From Pholis gunnellus (Eukaryota > Chordata > Actinopteri > Perciformes > Pholidae): 64,000 nucleotides of DNA. Location: NCBI GenBank assembly GCA_910591455.2, contig OU342807.1:15492594-15556593 (forward strand). The letters are read 5' to 3'. The notes under the pieces were generated by a model that saw only the letters and a program-made list of their open reading frames with translations, made no database searches and was not told the DNA's origin. The position numbers and the translations under genes were made by a program. This document shows, piece by piece, positions 50,501-64,000 of this stretch (positions are counted from its first letter, which is position 1; every line of letters begins with the position of its first letter).

Positions 50501-52609
50501 GCAGCAGCAATAACAACTAGCTGTGTGGAAGCTTGGTGTTTTAAATAGACTCGCTCAAAAAGACGTTGCCTCTGAACATAATGCAGCCACCGATCATGTT
50601 TTTCATCACGTCATTGGGAAAAGTATTCAATTTAATACAAACGTAATTTCGTGGAGACTTTAAGGCTTTCTGCACCGTGAGGTCCATCTGGATTTCTTTT
50701 TAAGTGTGATTTTATTATTCTGTAGCACAAACTAGTGACATATCGTTGCCCTATGTACAATAAACCCTTACGGGATCAATTAATAGGCTATTGTGGTGAA
50801 CAGCATGAAGTGTTCTGAGGTGGCTGTACACAAATAACTTCTTTGACTTTGTCAGGTCATATAGCCAGTGCAAAACCAAGGAGAGAATGAGTTTGGCTTT
50901 ACAGGCCGTGATAATGATTTCATGACCTGAGTGTCAAAATCAGATTATGTTCACATTCAGTAATCTATTGTTTGAAAAGATAAATGTGATATTCACATCG
51001 GTTTTGCAACTTGTGTTGCGCAATGGTTAGGCTTAGCAGACATTTTGACTTGTCATAGTAGGAAAAGCATTGTTGTTACTTATAATATTAATGAATCATG
51101 GAAAAGATGGAATCAATCTTTTTTATTTACACATTGGCTTTTCGACTATAACGAATCAAAAAGTCACAGTTCAAAGGTCCTTTTGTTCCCTTAAACAACT
51201 GTCAATTAACCACATATAATAGAAATCAATGCATATTTTTTTACTTTTTTACGCTGACAGACATGTAGTCCAGAGTCAAACATGTTCTGAAATCTTAAAA
51301 GGTCTGAGCAGCTTCCTCAAATTTTCCATTAAAACTTTAATAACTGTAATTATAATGTTTCATGAGTGTAGAAGCTCAGTCATGTGTCACACGTGGAACA
51401 TTTGTTTGTATGCAATATTAATGCGGCCGACACACTTCACTCATCCCATCGTCACGTATGTGGCTTCATTAATGCCTGAGCAGGCACTTATTCAGGAGAT
51501 GTAAGGACACTGGTTCATGATGTAAGGCTGCACATATTCATTGAAATCAGGGATGTATTTTTTTTTTATCAGGCCATGAGCCAATGGAAAAGGCTTTGTA
51601 CACCAGGATGATATTTTTTTAAAGGTTTTATTGTCTTTGCAGAATTTGGTAGGTGTGATTTGGGGTTTGGAAGGCAAACGTCACTGAAGAAGTATTTTTT
51701 TTTCAATAAATTTAGAAACTCTTTGAAAGTTGTTCCTTTGTACAACATGTCCAAAAACATGTTAGTTCATTTCTCAACAAGTCCTAATATCTAAATAACT
51801 AAACAGGTCATCTGTCAGATCCATGTAAACATTATAATAGTGATTCTTATGAGTGCTTTCTGATCGGCCATCTTATGGTTAATGTGTGTTTAAGTTTAAG
51901 TTAAACTACTTGCTTCAGGAAAAGTTGTGTTCATGTTTACAACAATAGTTCAAAATCTTGGAAATATGTGCATTTTCTTTCTTTCTTTGTGTAAATTAAA
52001 GTCTCTTCTGGTTGTATGGCAACATCAAGGTGATGACTAGACTTCCGGAAGTTTGGAAGTGCTGTCATTCAACAAATAATACGGCAGTAAACTGTACCGT
52101 TTGGACCAGTTTGCAACCTCTGTTTGGGTTGAACCATAAGTAAAAGTGGAGATCCAGCTTATTAGGTAGAGGGTTACCTGGTAAACCTATACAGTGTAAT
52201 GCAATCAAGTAGAACAACCCTGTAATTAATACTTTCCTTCTAATTCAGTTTTTGTAAACCATGTGTCTGTGGCACTGAGAGGTGATCACCTCTACCACAA
52301 TTTTACGGTGTAGTTATTGGATTATTTTGAAATGTGTTTCAAATGTTCTGTCCCTCTTCTTGTTTGCAAATGCGCTTTGGTGAAACGTACCGCTGCAGAC
52401 GGGCTAGGAGGTAAAGCTCCCGTCAAACTGCCATTGAAATAGACCAGAGGTGGCAACTTTCTGCTGCTCAGTGTGTAAAGGCCTGAAAAGGGAAAGCAAA
52501 AGAAGAGTGAGTGGTGGGTGTAAAGTAATTTTATGCTCCTTTTGTGTGTCCAACATACAGCAGCACACACATACACACTCACCATGTGTTTCTATTTTAT
52601 CCTGTGTAT

Positions 52610-52610
<1 letters not shown>

Positions 52611-52667
<57 letters not shown>
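52611..52667. repeat. (GT)n microsatellite
   Basis: About 28 units. Confidence 0.97.
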
Positions 52668-53937
52668 TGGCCTGCAGCTTTTCTTTCCGTCTCTCCGGGT
52701 TTGCATGGGAACCAGCCGCTGTAGACGAGATCATTACAGCATCATTCATTAGAGTCATCATTCAACTTCAGATCTGCTCTCTGTGCAGCTCTACGGCACT
52801 CCCAAGACCTCCGTTGTCTCACACACACAACAACAGCCCCCTCCGATCCAGCTCATACTCGGTGACCCCAACTCTTTTGCTTCTCTGTGTTTTTGCACCT
52901 TTATGTTGTATTCCTGCATGTTCTATCAATACTGTTCCAGTTTCTCTTAATTCTCCCAATATTGAAAGAAACCAACTCCCATTCCAGTGCCAAAAAAACT
53001 CTAAATAAACTTTGGCAGGCCTTTCCCACCAATGCGCCAACATAATCAATCATAACCGGGGCGTACAAATTCATCAGCTTGGATCCATTTTGCCCTAGTT
53101 AGAGATCAAAAGGTTGCGAGTTGACTATAGGAAGTCCAGGTACTAACCCAGACTAATTTATCTAACATGGGAGAGATTTAGCCCCCTGAGGAGACGGGGA
53201 CATGGTTTTTCTCCATCACGTTGAATATCCTCGACGGGGCTCGAGGGTACTTAGTCTTGCCGCAGCATATCCTGTACGCCGTTTAACATTCCATTGATCA
53301 GATTAATTGCAGTTGATTGTGTCCTGTGTGAGGAAGCCTGTGAAAGTACACATTCAACTGAAATAATTTATAAGGTACAAGATGAGACTGGATTTATTCT
53401 TTCTGGGCTTCTGGTGGAAATGTACAGTTAAAGAGAATTAGGTGAAATTCAAGTGTGTGGTGGGATTTCTGTTCCGTAGATTTGTGTCGGATTGGAAATA
53501 GTTTAACTCGGGCTATTTCAAAGATTGCTGACAGATTATTGTATCATGTCTTCATTTTGGTTTCTTCAGGAAACACAGCTGTTGCCACCTTTCCACTTTG
53601 CTCTTTGACTGAAAATGAGTGTGAAAACGTTACCTCTATCAGTGCCATCTCCTTCCCCCAAAAAACAACACTTTGACTGCCTTTCTCTATTTTTCCTGCT
53701 AGTTTGCCAAACTCATTTTAGCCTTTTATTGAGTTTGTCAGTTTGTGGGTCTCTCAACTTTCTCTCTCTTTCACTCGCAAACACACTCACACGGACTCTG
53801 CAATTATGAATAATTGTGACTGTTGAAATTTGTTGAAAGTCTGGAATCCCCTGGTTCTCCTCACTGCTTGAGGGGGCAGTCACCTCTGCCACATTGGTTT
53901 CAAGTGTGTGTGTATGCTCACACACACGCTCGCTCAT

Positions 53938-53995
<58 letters not shown>
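53938..53995. repeat. (CA)n microsatellite
   Basis: About 28 units. Confidence 0.97.
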
Positions 53996-53998
<3 letters not shown>

Positions 53999-55102
53999 TT
54001 ACACTTTCAATGAAAGGGCAACATTCAGGAAGTGGCAGCGCTTTGAAGACAGCAATTCATGTTTCCAAGCGTGGAGCACTTATTGGAGGTCAGGCTGAGG
54101 GTCTATTAGGCCTCTCATATTCATTACGGAGGGCGAGAGGCAAGAGATCCAGGGAACAACAATACCCCCTAGTTACCATGACCCCTGGACCCAGGATGTT
54201 TTTCTGTTGGTTTTCGGTTATTAATTCCTTAGGCCTTGAAAGAGGATTCAGTAAATACAGGCCACTGTTTTGGGTTATGTTGAGTAAGTTCCCCTCGCGC
54301 TCATGAAGAAGCCTGATAGGGTTTGGGAGGAGCGATTTCTCAAAATATTCTTCACTGCGGTGTGTTTTCCGATCGTGATCTCTGCATAAAACCAATAACA
54401 GAGGGAGGTTTGGTATTTTAGAAACAAAAGAGACCCAGAGGCAACAGCCAAGAACATTTGAAAGACGGTGGTGAAAATCATGGTGATTATTATTATCCAG
54501 ACACAGAGGGGAAGGCCATTTCAATTCAGTGCCTGAGGATTAATGCCAGTGAGTATTTCCTCAGTGTGCTTTGCGTGATTGTGAATGTCTTCCCGGCTAC
54601 TCAAATGTACCATTACTATGCAGTTAAATATATCTGTAAGAGCCTTTTCGTCTCTGTTACACGCTGGCACACGTGCCAAAACATGCAACGCTCAATCTCG
54701 CGTAGTCTCAGTGACTTAGAAATACTTACAGCAGATCAAACGCACACACACAGACACACACCTCCCGAGCCCCTTTAGGGATGATATTCTACACCACAGG
54801 CCAAAGCACATATCCTTACTGATGCAGTATCGCCTCCAAGCCCTTGTCATGCACACTACCTGGAGTGTGTGCGTGTGTTAAGCAGACACGTCAGTTTAGA
54901 CTAAGGTGATCGGCCCGCTCCGACCCAGCTCCGGCCCCGCGGGGGTATCCCAGTGTCCCGCTGTCCCGGTGTGGGAAAGCAGAGTGTTAGATGGGGTGTC
55001 CCGTAGAGCCTGCCTGGCTCCTGGGCAGCAGACAGCTAAATCAGTCACAGATTGAGTTATGAACGGCCAGTTATGAATACATCTTTCTTAGATTGCACAC
55101 AA

Positions 55103-55118
55103 GCAGGCGCGAGCCTGC
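55103..55118. repeat. GC-rich hairpin (GCAGGC-gcga-GCCTGC)
   Basis: Six-base perfect arms around a GCGA loop inside a GC-richer patch (54.9-55.13 kb). Confidence 0.8.
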
Positions 55119-57145
55119 GCGGCTATTTATTATGACTCCTATTACATCGTAGACATAACATTAACACCGGCACACACATTTTGATCCGCTGAACGCTGTC
55201 ACTTTTTAAGTTGGTTTACCTGTACCTCTCTCTTTTTTATTTTTTTATTTCTCTAGACTGCTCTTGTCCTTCTTTTTTTTACCCAGTTTCTTTTTCCATC
55301 TCCTTCACTATCCATCGTTCTCCCTTCTCCTCCTTTTCCTCTATATCTTTTTCCTCTCTCTATTTTACTCCTTTCTTCTCCACCCTCAGGTCATAGACTC
55401 AGTTTCAAAGTGTTGATCCTCATCTGAAATCTATTGCAATCAGCGCAGCGCTGGACATGAAATAGAGGCCTGTGAGATCCGATACGCGTGTGTGAGCATG
55501 CCTGTTTGTGTTCGAGTGGCTTTCTGTTTCAGTTTCGGTCCAAAATAATCAATGAGACACCAGGTACAGCGGTTGTGAAACATGCGAGATGATGCATTTT
55601 TCACATTTGTGCACTTTGGCTGTTGTTGTGTTTATTGAAGACTCTACAAAGCCTTTTAATGTTGTTTTGCTACAAGAATGAAAACTACTGTTTTTTAAGA
55701 AATGTAGCAAACACCACCACACTTTTGGTACTTTAATTTTGTACTAAAGTTTTTTCATTTTCTCTTTTATTTTTTTTGCATGTTCACCCAAATCTTTTAA
55801 TTAGAATTTGACAGATAGGTGTTTATTTTACCCTGTAGAGACATACTGATCAATTGAGAGCAATGACTTACACACTATGCGCTCAGTTTATTATGTACAC
55901 CGAGCTGGAACTAATGTAATATAATACAACAGCTCCGCAATAAATCCTACCATCACCGATGGAGTAGACTTAATATTAATACTTGTCAGTACAACACAAT
56001 CAAATTCAACCAACAGTGCCACAAACAACCTCCAGTTTTACCTACATGTGCACCGGATGTACAATATCTGCACTAGTGTAGATAACCTATTTTAACAGAA
56101 AACTATATTTACTTCTTCTGAAATATCTTCACACCAGATGCAGCATCATGGTATGCTTGTATTATATTTGGGGTTAGGGGAAATGCACATTGGTTTAAAT
56201 ATATTATTTAAATCCACATATAATCTCTTTACAAATCTTCCAAATAAAAAAATAAAAGCATGAACTGGAAAAAAAAGGGAAAGAAATATGCAGTGTTTTT
56301 TTGGGGAATGTCAGTCAAACCAAACCAACACTGGAGAGGTTTTAAAGTTGAAATAACAGAGCCATTGTTGGGTGGATTATTTCTCAGCGAGGCTATTTTG
56401 ACTGTCATCAACTTCCGTGAGTAGTTGTTTGCTCATTATTGAGATTATAGTAATACATAAATGTATATGTATTGTGTGTGTGTGTGAATGTGGCTTTCAC
56501 AGAACTCTATGGCTTTATTTGTGTGAGTGTGCTCCTTGTCTGCTGCGCTCTGATCCCCCATGCAGGGTTTTGAGTATCCGTCCTGATCACCAGGAGCTGA
56601 TAAGATGAGTGTAGTTGTTGTCTTTCATCGCCCCGGATGAAACATTCCTTTCTAATAGTTTGGATCAGCCTCACAGACTGTTAACACAGGTTAGATGAAG
56701 ATATTTGGAGCAGTGTTACCTCTGTGTCCACTGGCCCAAAAATCCCAAATCACTTTTGTATGTGGAACCAGGAGATCTGCAAATATAAAGATGTATGACT
56801 GCAGTTATCATTATCAATTGTGTTTGTTTTCTTTAAAATTACAGAGTTAGAAAATTATTTTCAATATTCTTTGGCAAAAATATTTCACTTATATTGCCCA
56901 ACATGCTCTTTATTGTCTTTTATTAGTCCCTGATCTCCTCTAAAAAAACGTAACAAGCATCACAGAGTTGAACCCGAGACGTGACGGTTTAATTCAGCAA
57001 CAGCTTCTCTGAGAGTTTAGCTATCTTGCGTTTCTAAAAGCACATGCGGGAATACTTTGTAGTCTTTGTCCGTGGCCCCTCGGCCCGTGTGCCGGCCAAG
57101 TTAGGAAAAGGCCAAACCAGTTCTCTGCATTGTTAACAACATTTA

Positions 57146-57166
57146 ATCAAAGCTCAATCAAAGTAG
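57146..57166. promoter_or_regulatory. paired TCF/LEF-like sites
   Basis: TTTAATCAAAGCTCAATCAAAG holds two ATCAAAG matches one helical turn apart (11 bases). The surrounding 57.03-57.28 kb is not repeat-like. Motif match only. Confidence 0.3.
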
Positions 57167-59652
57167 CTACCTCTCTTCCCGTGCCTGGCCGGAGGTAAAG
57201 TATGTCTGTCGGAGGGAGTCTTGTCTCTGTCCGCTGACAGACGACCAAAGAGAGGTTTCTGTATGTTCTTATCTTCATCTAACCCTCATGTCAATTCAAC
57301 CTGCACATGAAAGAGAAGACAAGAAACACCCCCTAAACTAAACTGTGCGGTCCTTCATAGTCTCTAAGAACTGAATAATAAGAAGATTAGACTACCCCCT
57401 TTTTAAATTAGAGGTTTCAGAAGTTTCACGGCAAGTTAGAGTTCAGAAGCTTCCTCAACGCTCTCATAGTAAAGATTCCGTTCTTGACAAGTGCTTTTTA
57501 ATTTTTCCAGCTTTTTATTTCCAGCTAATTCACTTTAGCACAAACAATAGATGCACCGGTTTCAGCACAGATGATGTTACCCATATGGGAACGGTCAGAC
57601 TTACAGCTCGAGTTCCCAGTCCATATGCTGACCACTCCAAGTATCAATCACTGCATCTAAATGACTTAAAAGAGCCATATTGATTACCAATACAGCATCA
57701 TAAATCAACACACAGACACTCTTTTTTTCTCTCACTGTTACTTTCTCTCTCTCTTTTACACACATACCCGCTGTCACACACACACACACACACACACACA
57801 GACTTCATGAAATCAAAACAATAAATCTGGCTGAAGGGTTAAACAGCACATGGAGATGTAGATGAAGTCACTCTCAGGCCGTCTGTAACCCGATAGACGA
57901 TCAGAGACAAAGAGAATCAAAGTCAGAACAAGAAGTGTGATGAGAAGAAGAAAAAAGATGCTGGGAAAAAACGTTTACTTCGGTATGTCTATTTCCCAGA
58001 AGAGTGTCTCATCTAATGTATGTTTTCATTTTTGATCCTGATTACAAAGTGATGGGTTTGTCTCATCCATGCATTTCCACTCCGTAATGGGACACATGTT
58101 CCTCTGCTGCGTGGCCAGGGGGCATACATGGAAACTCTGCAGCAATAAGAGCATTTGTGTTTCATTCACTTATTTCTTTATTCCCATAACACACTTTAAA
58201 TATTGATTGAATCAAGAAAATGCTGCAGCGTCTTTAAAAGCTTTTTAGAGATCCAAAGAGGAGGAAACACCTCTTCCATCGCTCCAGGTGAAATCCACAC
58301 AGTGTTTAAGATGAAGCAGCGTTCATTTTTCTTTCTCGTGGCGTGTGTACTATTTCTGTTGGGTTACTTCTTTGCGTGAAGGGCTTACTTTTTTTGCCCT
58401 CTGGTTTGCTGTGTAAGTACAGCCAGCACACTTCTGAAACAACAACCCCAACAAGCTCTGTGCAATAAAAGTATCCCATCTAATATTTATCAATATAACT
58501 CGACCTAGACTCTGTGAATTGAGTTGTGTTCAGCCACTCAATGTAGTGTGAAGATGGAGTGAGGGAAGAGTGCTGCATATAGATGATATTTTTAGTTGGT
58601 GAAACTTGCTCCCTGAAAAACAACCGCAACCAAAGATTGTGCTTGTTCGGTTCGACGTCAGGATTTAAAGCCAGAGATATACATACAAGCTTAAAGGACA
58701 CGGCTGCTGTTTTTCTATATTTTTCTGATTGTTAACAAAAAATGTTTGCCAATGTTATTCAAACAGGAGGAAATGTTGCATTTCTCAATTCTCTATTTTT
58801 AGCCTACTGAGCCCTAGTTTTTAGACCTGGCCTGTACATTTGTAAACACTGACCCACAGAGAGCATACAGTATTAACCAGGTACAGAATTAACTACTGCT
58901 TAGTAAATGTACAGATGTCACCGTTGTCATCACAGCCGGTGAAATCAACAGTCGCCAGTTTAACTTTCACTTGTACAGCTTGTTAAAACACTGGAAAGAT
59001 GTAAGTTTGAATTGAAATTGTAGCTGTTTTGATTTCAAAACTACACTGTGTTAAATAGTGATTATTATGATAGAAAAACAATTGGTCAGCCTTTTCCTTT
59101 CACTCAGCCCACATTCATACTAAGTTGTCTAAAAATAACTCTAAATGCATTTAATTATAATTTGACAACCTTTCTTTCTCCCTGTCCATCTCCTCCTGTA
59201 TTCATCTCTCTCTCTTTCTTATGAGTTTATGTCCTCAGTCTAAATTGCACCTTTTGTCTGACAAGTCTATCCTGTTGGCAATTAGTCTTTTTAATAGTTC
59301 TTCACTCACTCCGCACCCTGTCAGTGGGGATGAGAGGATTTGGCAGCACTTTTCTTCAGGCAAGCCGGGCAGGTCTCATTAAATTTGCATTAAGTGAAAA
59401 GACACACACGCGTAAATGCTCTCGCACACAGAAACACACACATATACTTTCACAGGGCTCACAAAACACATGGTGTCTGCATTGTCTTTAAAACGCAGTA
59501 CGCTCTAGTGTAACTCTCTTAACCCTTATGTGCTTTATGAGGCCGAAGAGTATTTCCCACTTAGAGACTGACGAGTGTATTAACCTTTATTGTTTCTTTA
59601 ATGAACACAGATTCTGTTTTTCTTGTCCCTTTTCCTCCATCTGGTCTCTTTT

Positions 59653-59658
<6 letters not shown>

Positions 59659-59750
<92 letters not shown>
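59659..59750. repeat. (TC)n-(TG)n microsatellite
   Basis: About 41 TC units followed by five TG units. Confidence 0.98.
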
Positions 59751-59751
<1 letters not shown>

Positions 59752-60546
59752 TCATACAGTCCAGTTCACTGCTCTCTCGTGTGGAAACATGAGTCAGTCA
59801 CTCTTCTGGCTCTCTCAGTGCTCAGCAAGCCTGCACGCTACGGCCAGTTTCAGTGTGAGCAGCGCTAGGTACAGTGTTCATTGCTCATGACAGCTTTGAT
59901 TATAGATAAGATCTCTATTAATGAGGGAAAGGGTCTGAGGTCAATTATTATCAAGCATGTCTATTGATGTTTTCGACATGGGCAATATTCTGTCAAGCCT
60001 GCTCTTCTCGTTCAGTTGGGAAGACATTTGAAGTGTGTCTGTAATTTTCAGTAATGATATCCCCTCCAGCTTATATCTTTATTTTGTTTATCCGTGGATG
60101 TCAGGAATAGGTGAGTATTACACCCTAAAGATCTGAACCTGGATTAAACAAAGGTTTTGTTTTTTTGTTAAAGTAACTGATAAATGATTAATCTGGCTTT
60201 TCTAATGGAAACATCATGAATAGTTCAGAGACTTTAGGCTGTATATACTACAGAAGTCAATGTGGGGTGTGGGAGAAGTAAGTGTGAGAAAAGGCCTCAG
60301 AGACCTGTTCCTGTGTTGTGAAAACAAAGACACACATTAGACTGGATGGTTGGAGACGTCACACTGCCAGAGAGAGAATGAAAGAAACCAAACCACTGCT
60401 TGGCCAGCATCATTTCCTCTAAAGACAAAAGTTGCCAATGCGCAATTACTTTCGCTTTTCTGGAAAAAATACATTACATGGTGTTGTAAGGACAAGTATC
60501 AAAGACGGCAACGTACATTGAAATAAAATGCCAAGCCGCCCTTTAT

Positions 60547-60840
60547 TAAGGCTGTACTTAGGCCCTGCAGTGCTTTGAGTTCGATGCTAATATTAGCATG
60601 CTAACATTCTGATATTAATAGTACTAACATTTGCTAATTAGTAAACAAAAAGCTGAGGCTGATGGGACTATTTTGGTCAGAAACCAAAGAACTCAGACAA
60701 ATTGAATTATGATCCGATATTGGCGCTGGATGAAGCGTCAGGGTTCACCCAAGTCAGGAATTCGCCCTCTGGGGACCATGAGTGTGTATTCAAGATTGTA
60801 TGGCAATACATGGCATGCTGCTAGCGTGCATGGCTAAAAT
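60547..60840. mobile_element. interspersed teleost repeat, second copy
   Basis: 'tgtacttaggccctgcagtgctttgag', 'gctaatattagcatgctaaca', 'tttgctaattagtaaac' and 'ccctctggggaccatga' are the reverse-orientation wording of the element at 29325-29643. Confidence 0.7.
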
Positions 60841-62501
60841 GATGTAATTTAGATTCAGTTCACTTTTTTTGGCTTGACACACCGCAATCCAGGCCAGTAT
60901 GCGAAGTGCTGAAGCACAATGACTGTATTAATTCAGACTTTGCTCAGACAGAATGTTGGCAGATCCAGTATAATCCTAAAATAAATGTTGTAGAATACTA
61001 GGAATTCATTTTGGGGGGTGTATGTATGTATGTATGCACACATGCCTGTGAACACACATAAAGGCACAAAAACAGATTACAGTGCGGGATAGTATGAAGA
61101 CCTGCAGTCCATTCTGTGCTCCAATTTGAGCGTCTGATCTGAGCAGAGCAGACAGGCGAGAGCAGCGTGCCCTACAGTCATGTAAAATGCAAAGGAATAT
61201 ACTACTCTGTTAAAACCTCCTGATGGTGGAGAGAGAGGCTACACACACACACACACACTCACACTTGTGTACACATTCTTATGTTTGTACACACATAAGT
61301 GGAATGCACTTACATTTATTGTTCAATCTGCAGCATCATAGCATCCAGACACCAGCACTCAGTAGTTCTTGCCTATGAATGGAACACATTCACATTAACG
61401 GCCTCGAGGTATGAATGTAGAAGTCTTTCAGCTCTGTGCTTTATAACAGTCTGTTAATCAGGTCTGCGGGAATTGTGTAATTATTTTAATGTTTTGAATC
61501 GCCATAAAGGGAAATCTGTTTTCTTTATCTGCAGAGAATCGACCCAGATTCAGAGCTGCGGTTTGTTAACCATCTTCATGGCACCTCCTCGTCCCAACTT
61601 GTCATCCGGTATCTCTTCCACAACACTTCTGAGTGCACTCCTAAGTGTACTTAACTCTTGCAAGTCTCCACATGTTCTTGTTTTATTATTAAACCCTCCC
61701 AACAGACTATCAACTTTTTTTCTTCCGCCTATACCACCAGAAGTTGCCTCCTTCACATATTCTCCAGCACTCATCTAAGCCCCCTAACCCCAAACAACGC
61801 TTTAAAACACTTAAGTTTGAAACCGCCCCTCAAATGCAGGACAAAATATTTACTTCAAGACTGGAATATACTTCTGTCTGACAACAAGCATCCTTCATGC
61901 CTCTTAAGTAGCGATAGTGCCGGGAGTAGTGCAGCTCTGAAAAGAGGGATCTCAGATGACGTGTTCTTTTATCATCGCCAGAAGAGCCGGGAGACGCTTT
62001 TAAGAGACATGCACATTATTATTGATAGACAATCTCAGTGCTGCAGGGCAAAAGTAGTTAATGTCGACTTCGGTCTCATGTTCATCTCTCCTCTGTCTGC
62101 TTAATTGGCGTAAAGCGTAGTGACGAACATTGCATTTCAGTTGTCTTGGTGAGCCAAGGGTTAACCAAGGTTACCTCTACGCTTTCTAGTGTTTCACAGT
62201 TCAATCAACGCTGAATTAAAGCAGCTAAATTGCACACGTACATCTGGTTAAATGCCCCATATAAGCATGTTTACACGGATACTGTACATGCCATTACAAA
62301 TATTCTTTTAGACGGACAGAACACACGGACCCGTGAGTTTGTATACAAATCCACAAAACATCTTGAGGCTGATCCCAGGTAACGATGTAAAAGAGAATCG
62401 CTGAATCTCAGAGCTCTCCCGAGGCCTCGGTGTGACTATTTTTGGAGTCGGTGCTCATCTCGGCTCATCTCCTCTGACTCCCTCTTACCGCTTACAGTTT
62501 G

Positions 62502-62505
<4 letters not shown>

Positions 62506-62532
<27 letters not shown>
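62506..62532. repeat. (TC)n microsatellite
   Basis: About 13 units. Confidence 0.95.
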
Positions 62533-64000
62533 ATGCTTCCCTAAAACGCTTGCTCACCCCGAGCTACTTGTTTATCAGTCCAATGTTTGTTCCTGTCAGG
62601 GACAATATGTTCTCTCTCCGAAGCAGTCTACTCAGTTATTCTTCATCTGGCCCCTGGGCTGTTCTTAGTCAGCCCGTGTCCCCAGACACCTCTCCACTGA
62701 CCAATGGAGGGCTTTAACTGTTTATGGCTCTTAGGTGAAAGCTTCATACGAGCAAATTAGATAATGGGGATGTATAGGTCACTTCAGGGGAAACCTGTAA
62801 AGGCATTTTGTAAACGCTGATCGGAGCGACGCTGTTTTGTGACATCACACAGGGATTAAGAAGAAGTTATTCTAAATGCAGATGTTTTTGTACACACTAT
62901 ACACATACATACTTACGAGACGATCACGCAATGCAATGCTACCACAGCTAAGGTTTTTTTTTAACATCAGAAAAAGAAAAAGAAAAGGTATATTGCTGAA
63001 AGTGTCTTTACAGAATCCCAGTTGACAAAGGCGTGCTTGGAAGCTTCCGGACCAAGAGGAATTTTCCTTTTTCATTTCCGTCCACTTGGGATGCGATTTC
63101 ACACCATTAGCCCCCCCTCTCCTCCCAAACTCACACCACCTCCGGACCATAAATATTTCAACCTCTCAATCTATATTCATTATAAAACACATGCCCAATG
63201 CAGTATGTGGTTGTGAGGACACAAGGCTTTTATTTATTCATCTTATTTATTTATATTTCTTTCCTGAGGGTGAGACGTTGGTTTCTATCCATCTGTGCTG
63301 ATTGCTGGCTATTACAGAGCACTTAGAGCCTCCCCTGAACTAGCCAGAGGGGAGCGCAATCCTCCAGAGATCTGCTCACTTCAGGGCTAAGAGGTGTGTT
63401 TGTTGTGTGTTTTTCTGTGAGGAAGTAACAGAGAGTTATCACCAGAGCGATGGCAAACATAAAAAAGAATGAAAGACAAAAAAAAACACTGAAACTGTGT
63501 AAATAAGAATTCAGTTTTCATTGTGTTATCGACTATTCCTGTAAATTATTTTTCATGCGCTTTAAATGGGTCTGTTTGTAGTTCATTCTCCTTGCTCCTC
63601 TTCACCGTGTGAGCTAATGATCAGGTTTCCCTGGTGATTAAGTTCGGTCAAAGTTATCGACCCTCTCCTTTGTATTTTGCCTCAGGTTCACATGCCATGA
63701 ATCCCATTGTTTGGAATCCTTTAACTGAAACTTAGAGAACCCTTTTAAGCACACAACTTGTTTTTTATTCTATCTGCACACTTGCATAGTTGTCATATAC
63801 ACTCTTGTTTAGATGGCGAGAGTGCTCACTTATGCTAACTTCTGCTTTTTAAAGAATACTGCAGGTGTGCAGACTCATCTCCTTTGATTATTGCTGGGTT
63901 GTCGGTTTTCAGATTCAACCTGATGTCTCTACAGATAGTGGATTGAGATCGTCCTGCTGGGCAGTAGGGGAAACACCAGAGGCCCCATAATACGATATTA

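Noticed and set aside
53823..54306. Overlapping frames around 53.8-54.3 kb
   Set aside because: They depend on the (CA)n tract and lack splice or family support.
61550..61774. Minus-strand frame with protein-like text (..GDLQELSTLRSALRSVVEEIPDDK..)
   Set aside because: Composition is tempting, but there is no recognised family, splice context or polyadenylation signal; the + strand is equally open. Worth one BLAST only.

Overview
The window looks like teleost fish nuclear DNA, most likely a percomorph. It has compact genes with GT-AG introns, long (CA/GT)n and (TC)n microsatellites, and several interspersed repeats whose wording I know from perch-like fish. All four recognisable protein genes lie on the + strand, in the order pi4k2b (3' part) - htra3 - gpr78 - cpz. 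HTRA3, GPR78 and CPZ are also neighbours on human 4p16.1, so this is a conserved vertebrate block. The human genes between HTRA3 and GPR78 (ACOX3, TRMT44) were not recognised here.

Layout. 1-5.3 kb: the last seven exons and 3'UTR of type II phosphatidylinositol 4-kinase beta. 5.3-7.0 kb: intergenic. 7.08-11.9 kb: htra3, a secreted IGFBP/Kazal/trypsin-like protease. Its catalytic serine sits on a 33-nt microexon that I found by eye. The PDZ exons expected after exon 6 are missing; in their place is an isolated exon encoding the C-terminal end of an RNF38/RNF44-type RING finger, followed by poly(A) signals. 11.9-20.5 kb: repeat-rich intergenic DNA with one GC-rich, splice-acceptor-preceded minus-strand ORF (about 17.07-17.30 kb) that looks like the last exon of an unrecognised gene. 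20.6-22.9 kb: gpr78, an orphan GPCR in three exons. 23.7-30.6 kb: cpz, a frizzled-domain metallocarboxypeptidase in 12 exons, complete (641 aa). 30.6-64 kb: a gene-poor tract with no convincing gene. In human the next gene after CPZ is HMX1; no homeobox was seen here, so this tract may be regulatory flank. It holds simple repeats, a LINE 3' end, TTAA-flanked nonautonomous elements and a few GC-rich or motif-rich patches.

The genes are not an operon. Two of them (htra3, cpz) encode secreted multidomain proteins with growth-factor or Wnt-binding modules; pi4k2b acts on endosomal/Golgi membranes and gpr78 in the plasma membrane.

I found no clear new biological system. The best leads are the rearranged 3' end of htra3 (PDZ loss plus an RNF38/44-like terminal exon) and the orphan minus-strand exon near 17.2 kb. 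Exon boundaries are hand-called from splice consensus, frame and remembered family sequence; no alignment was run.
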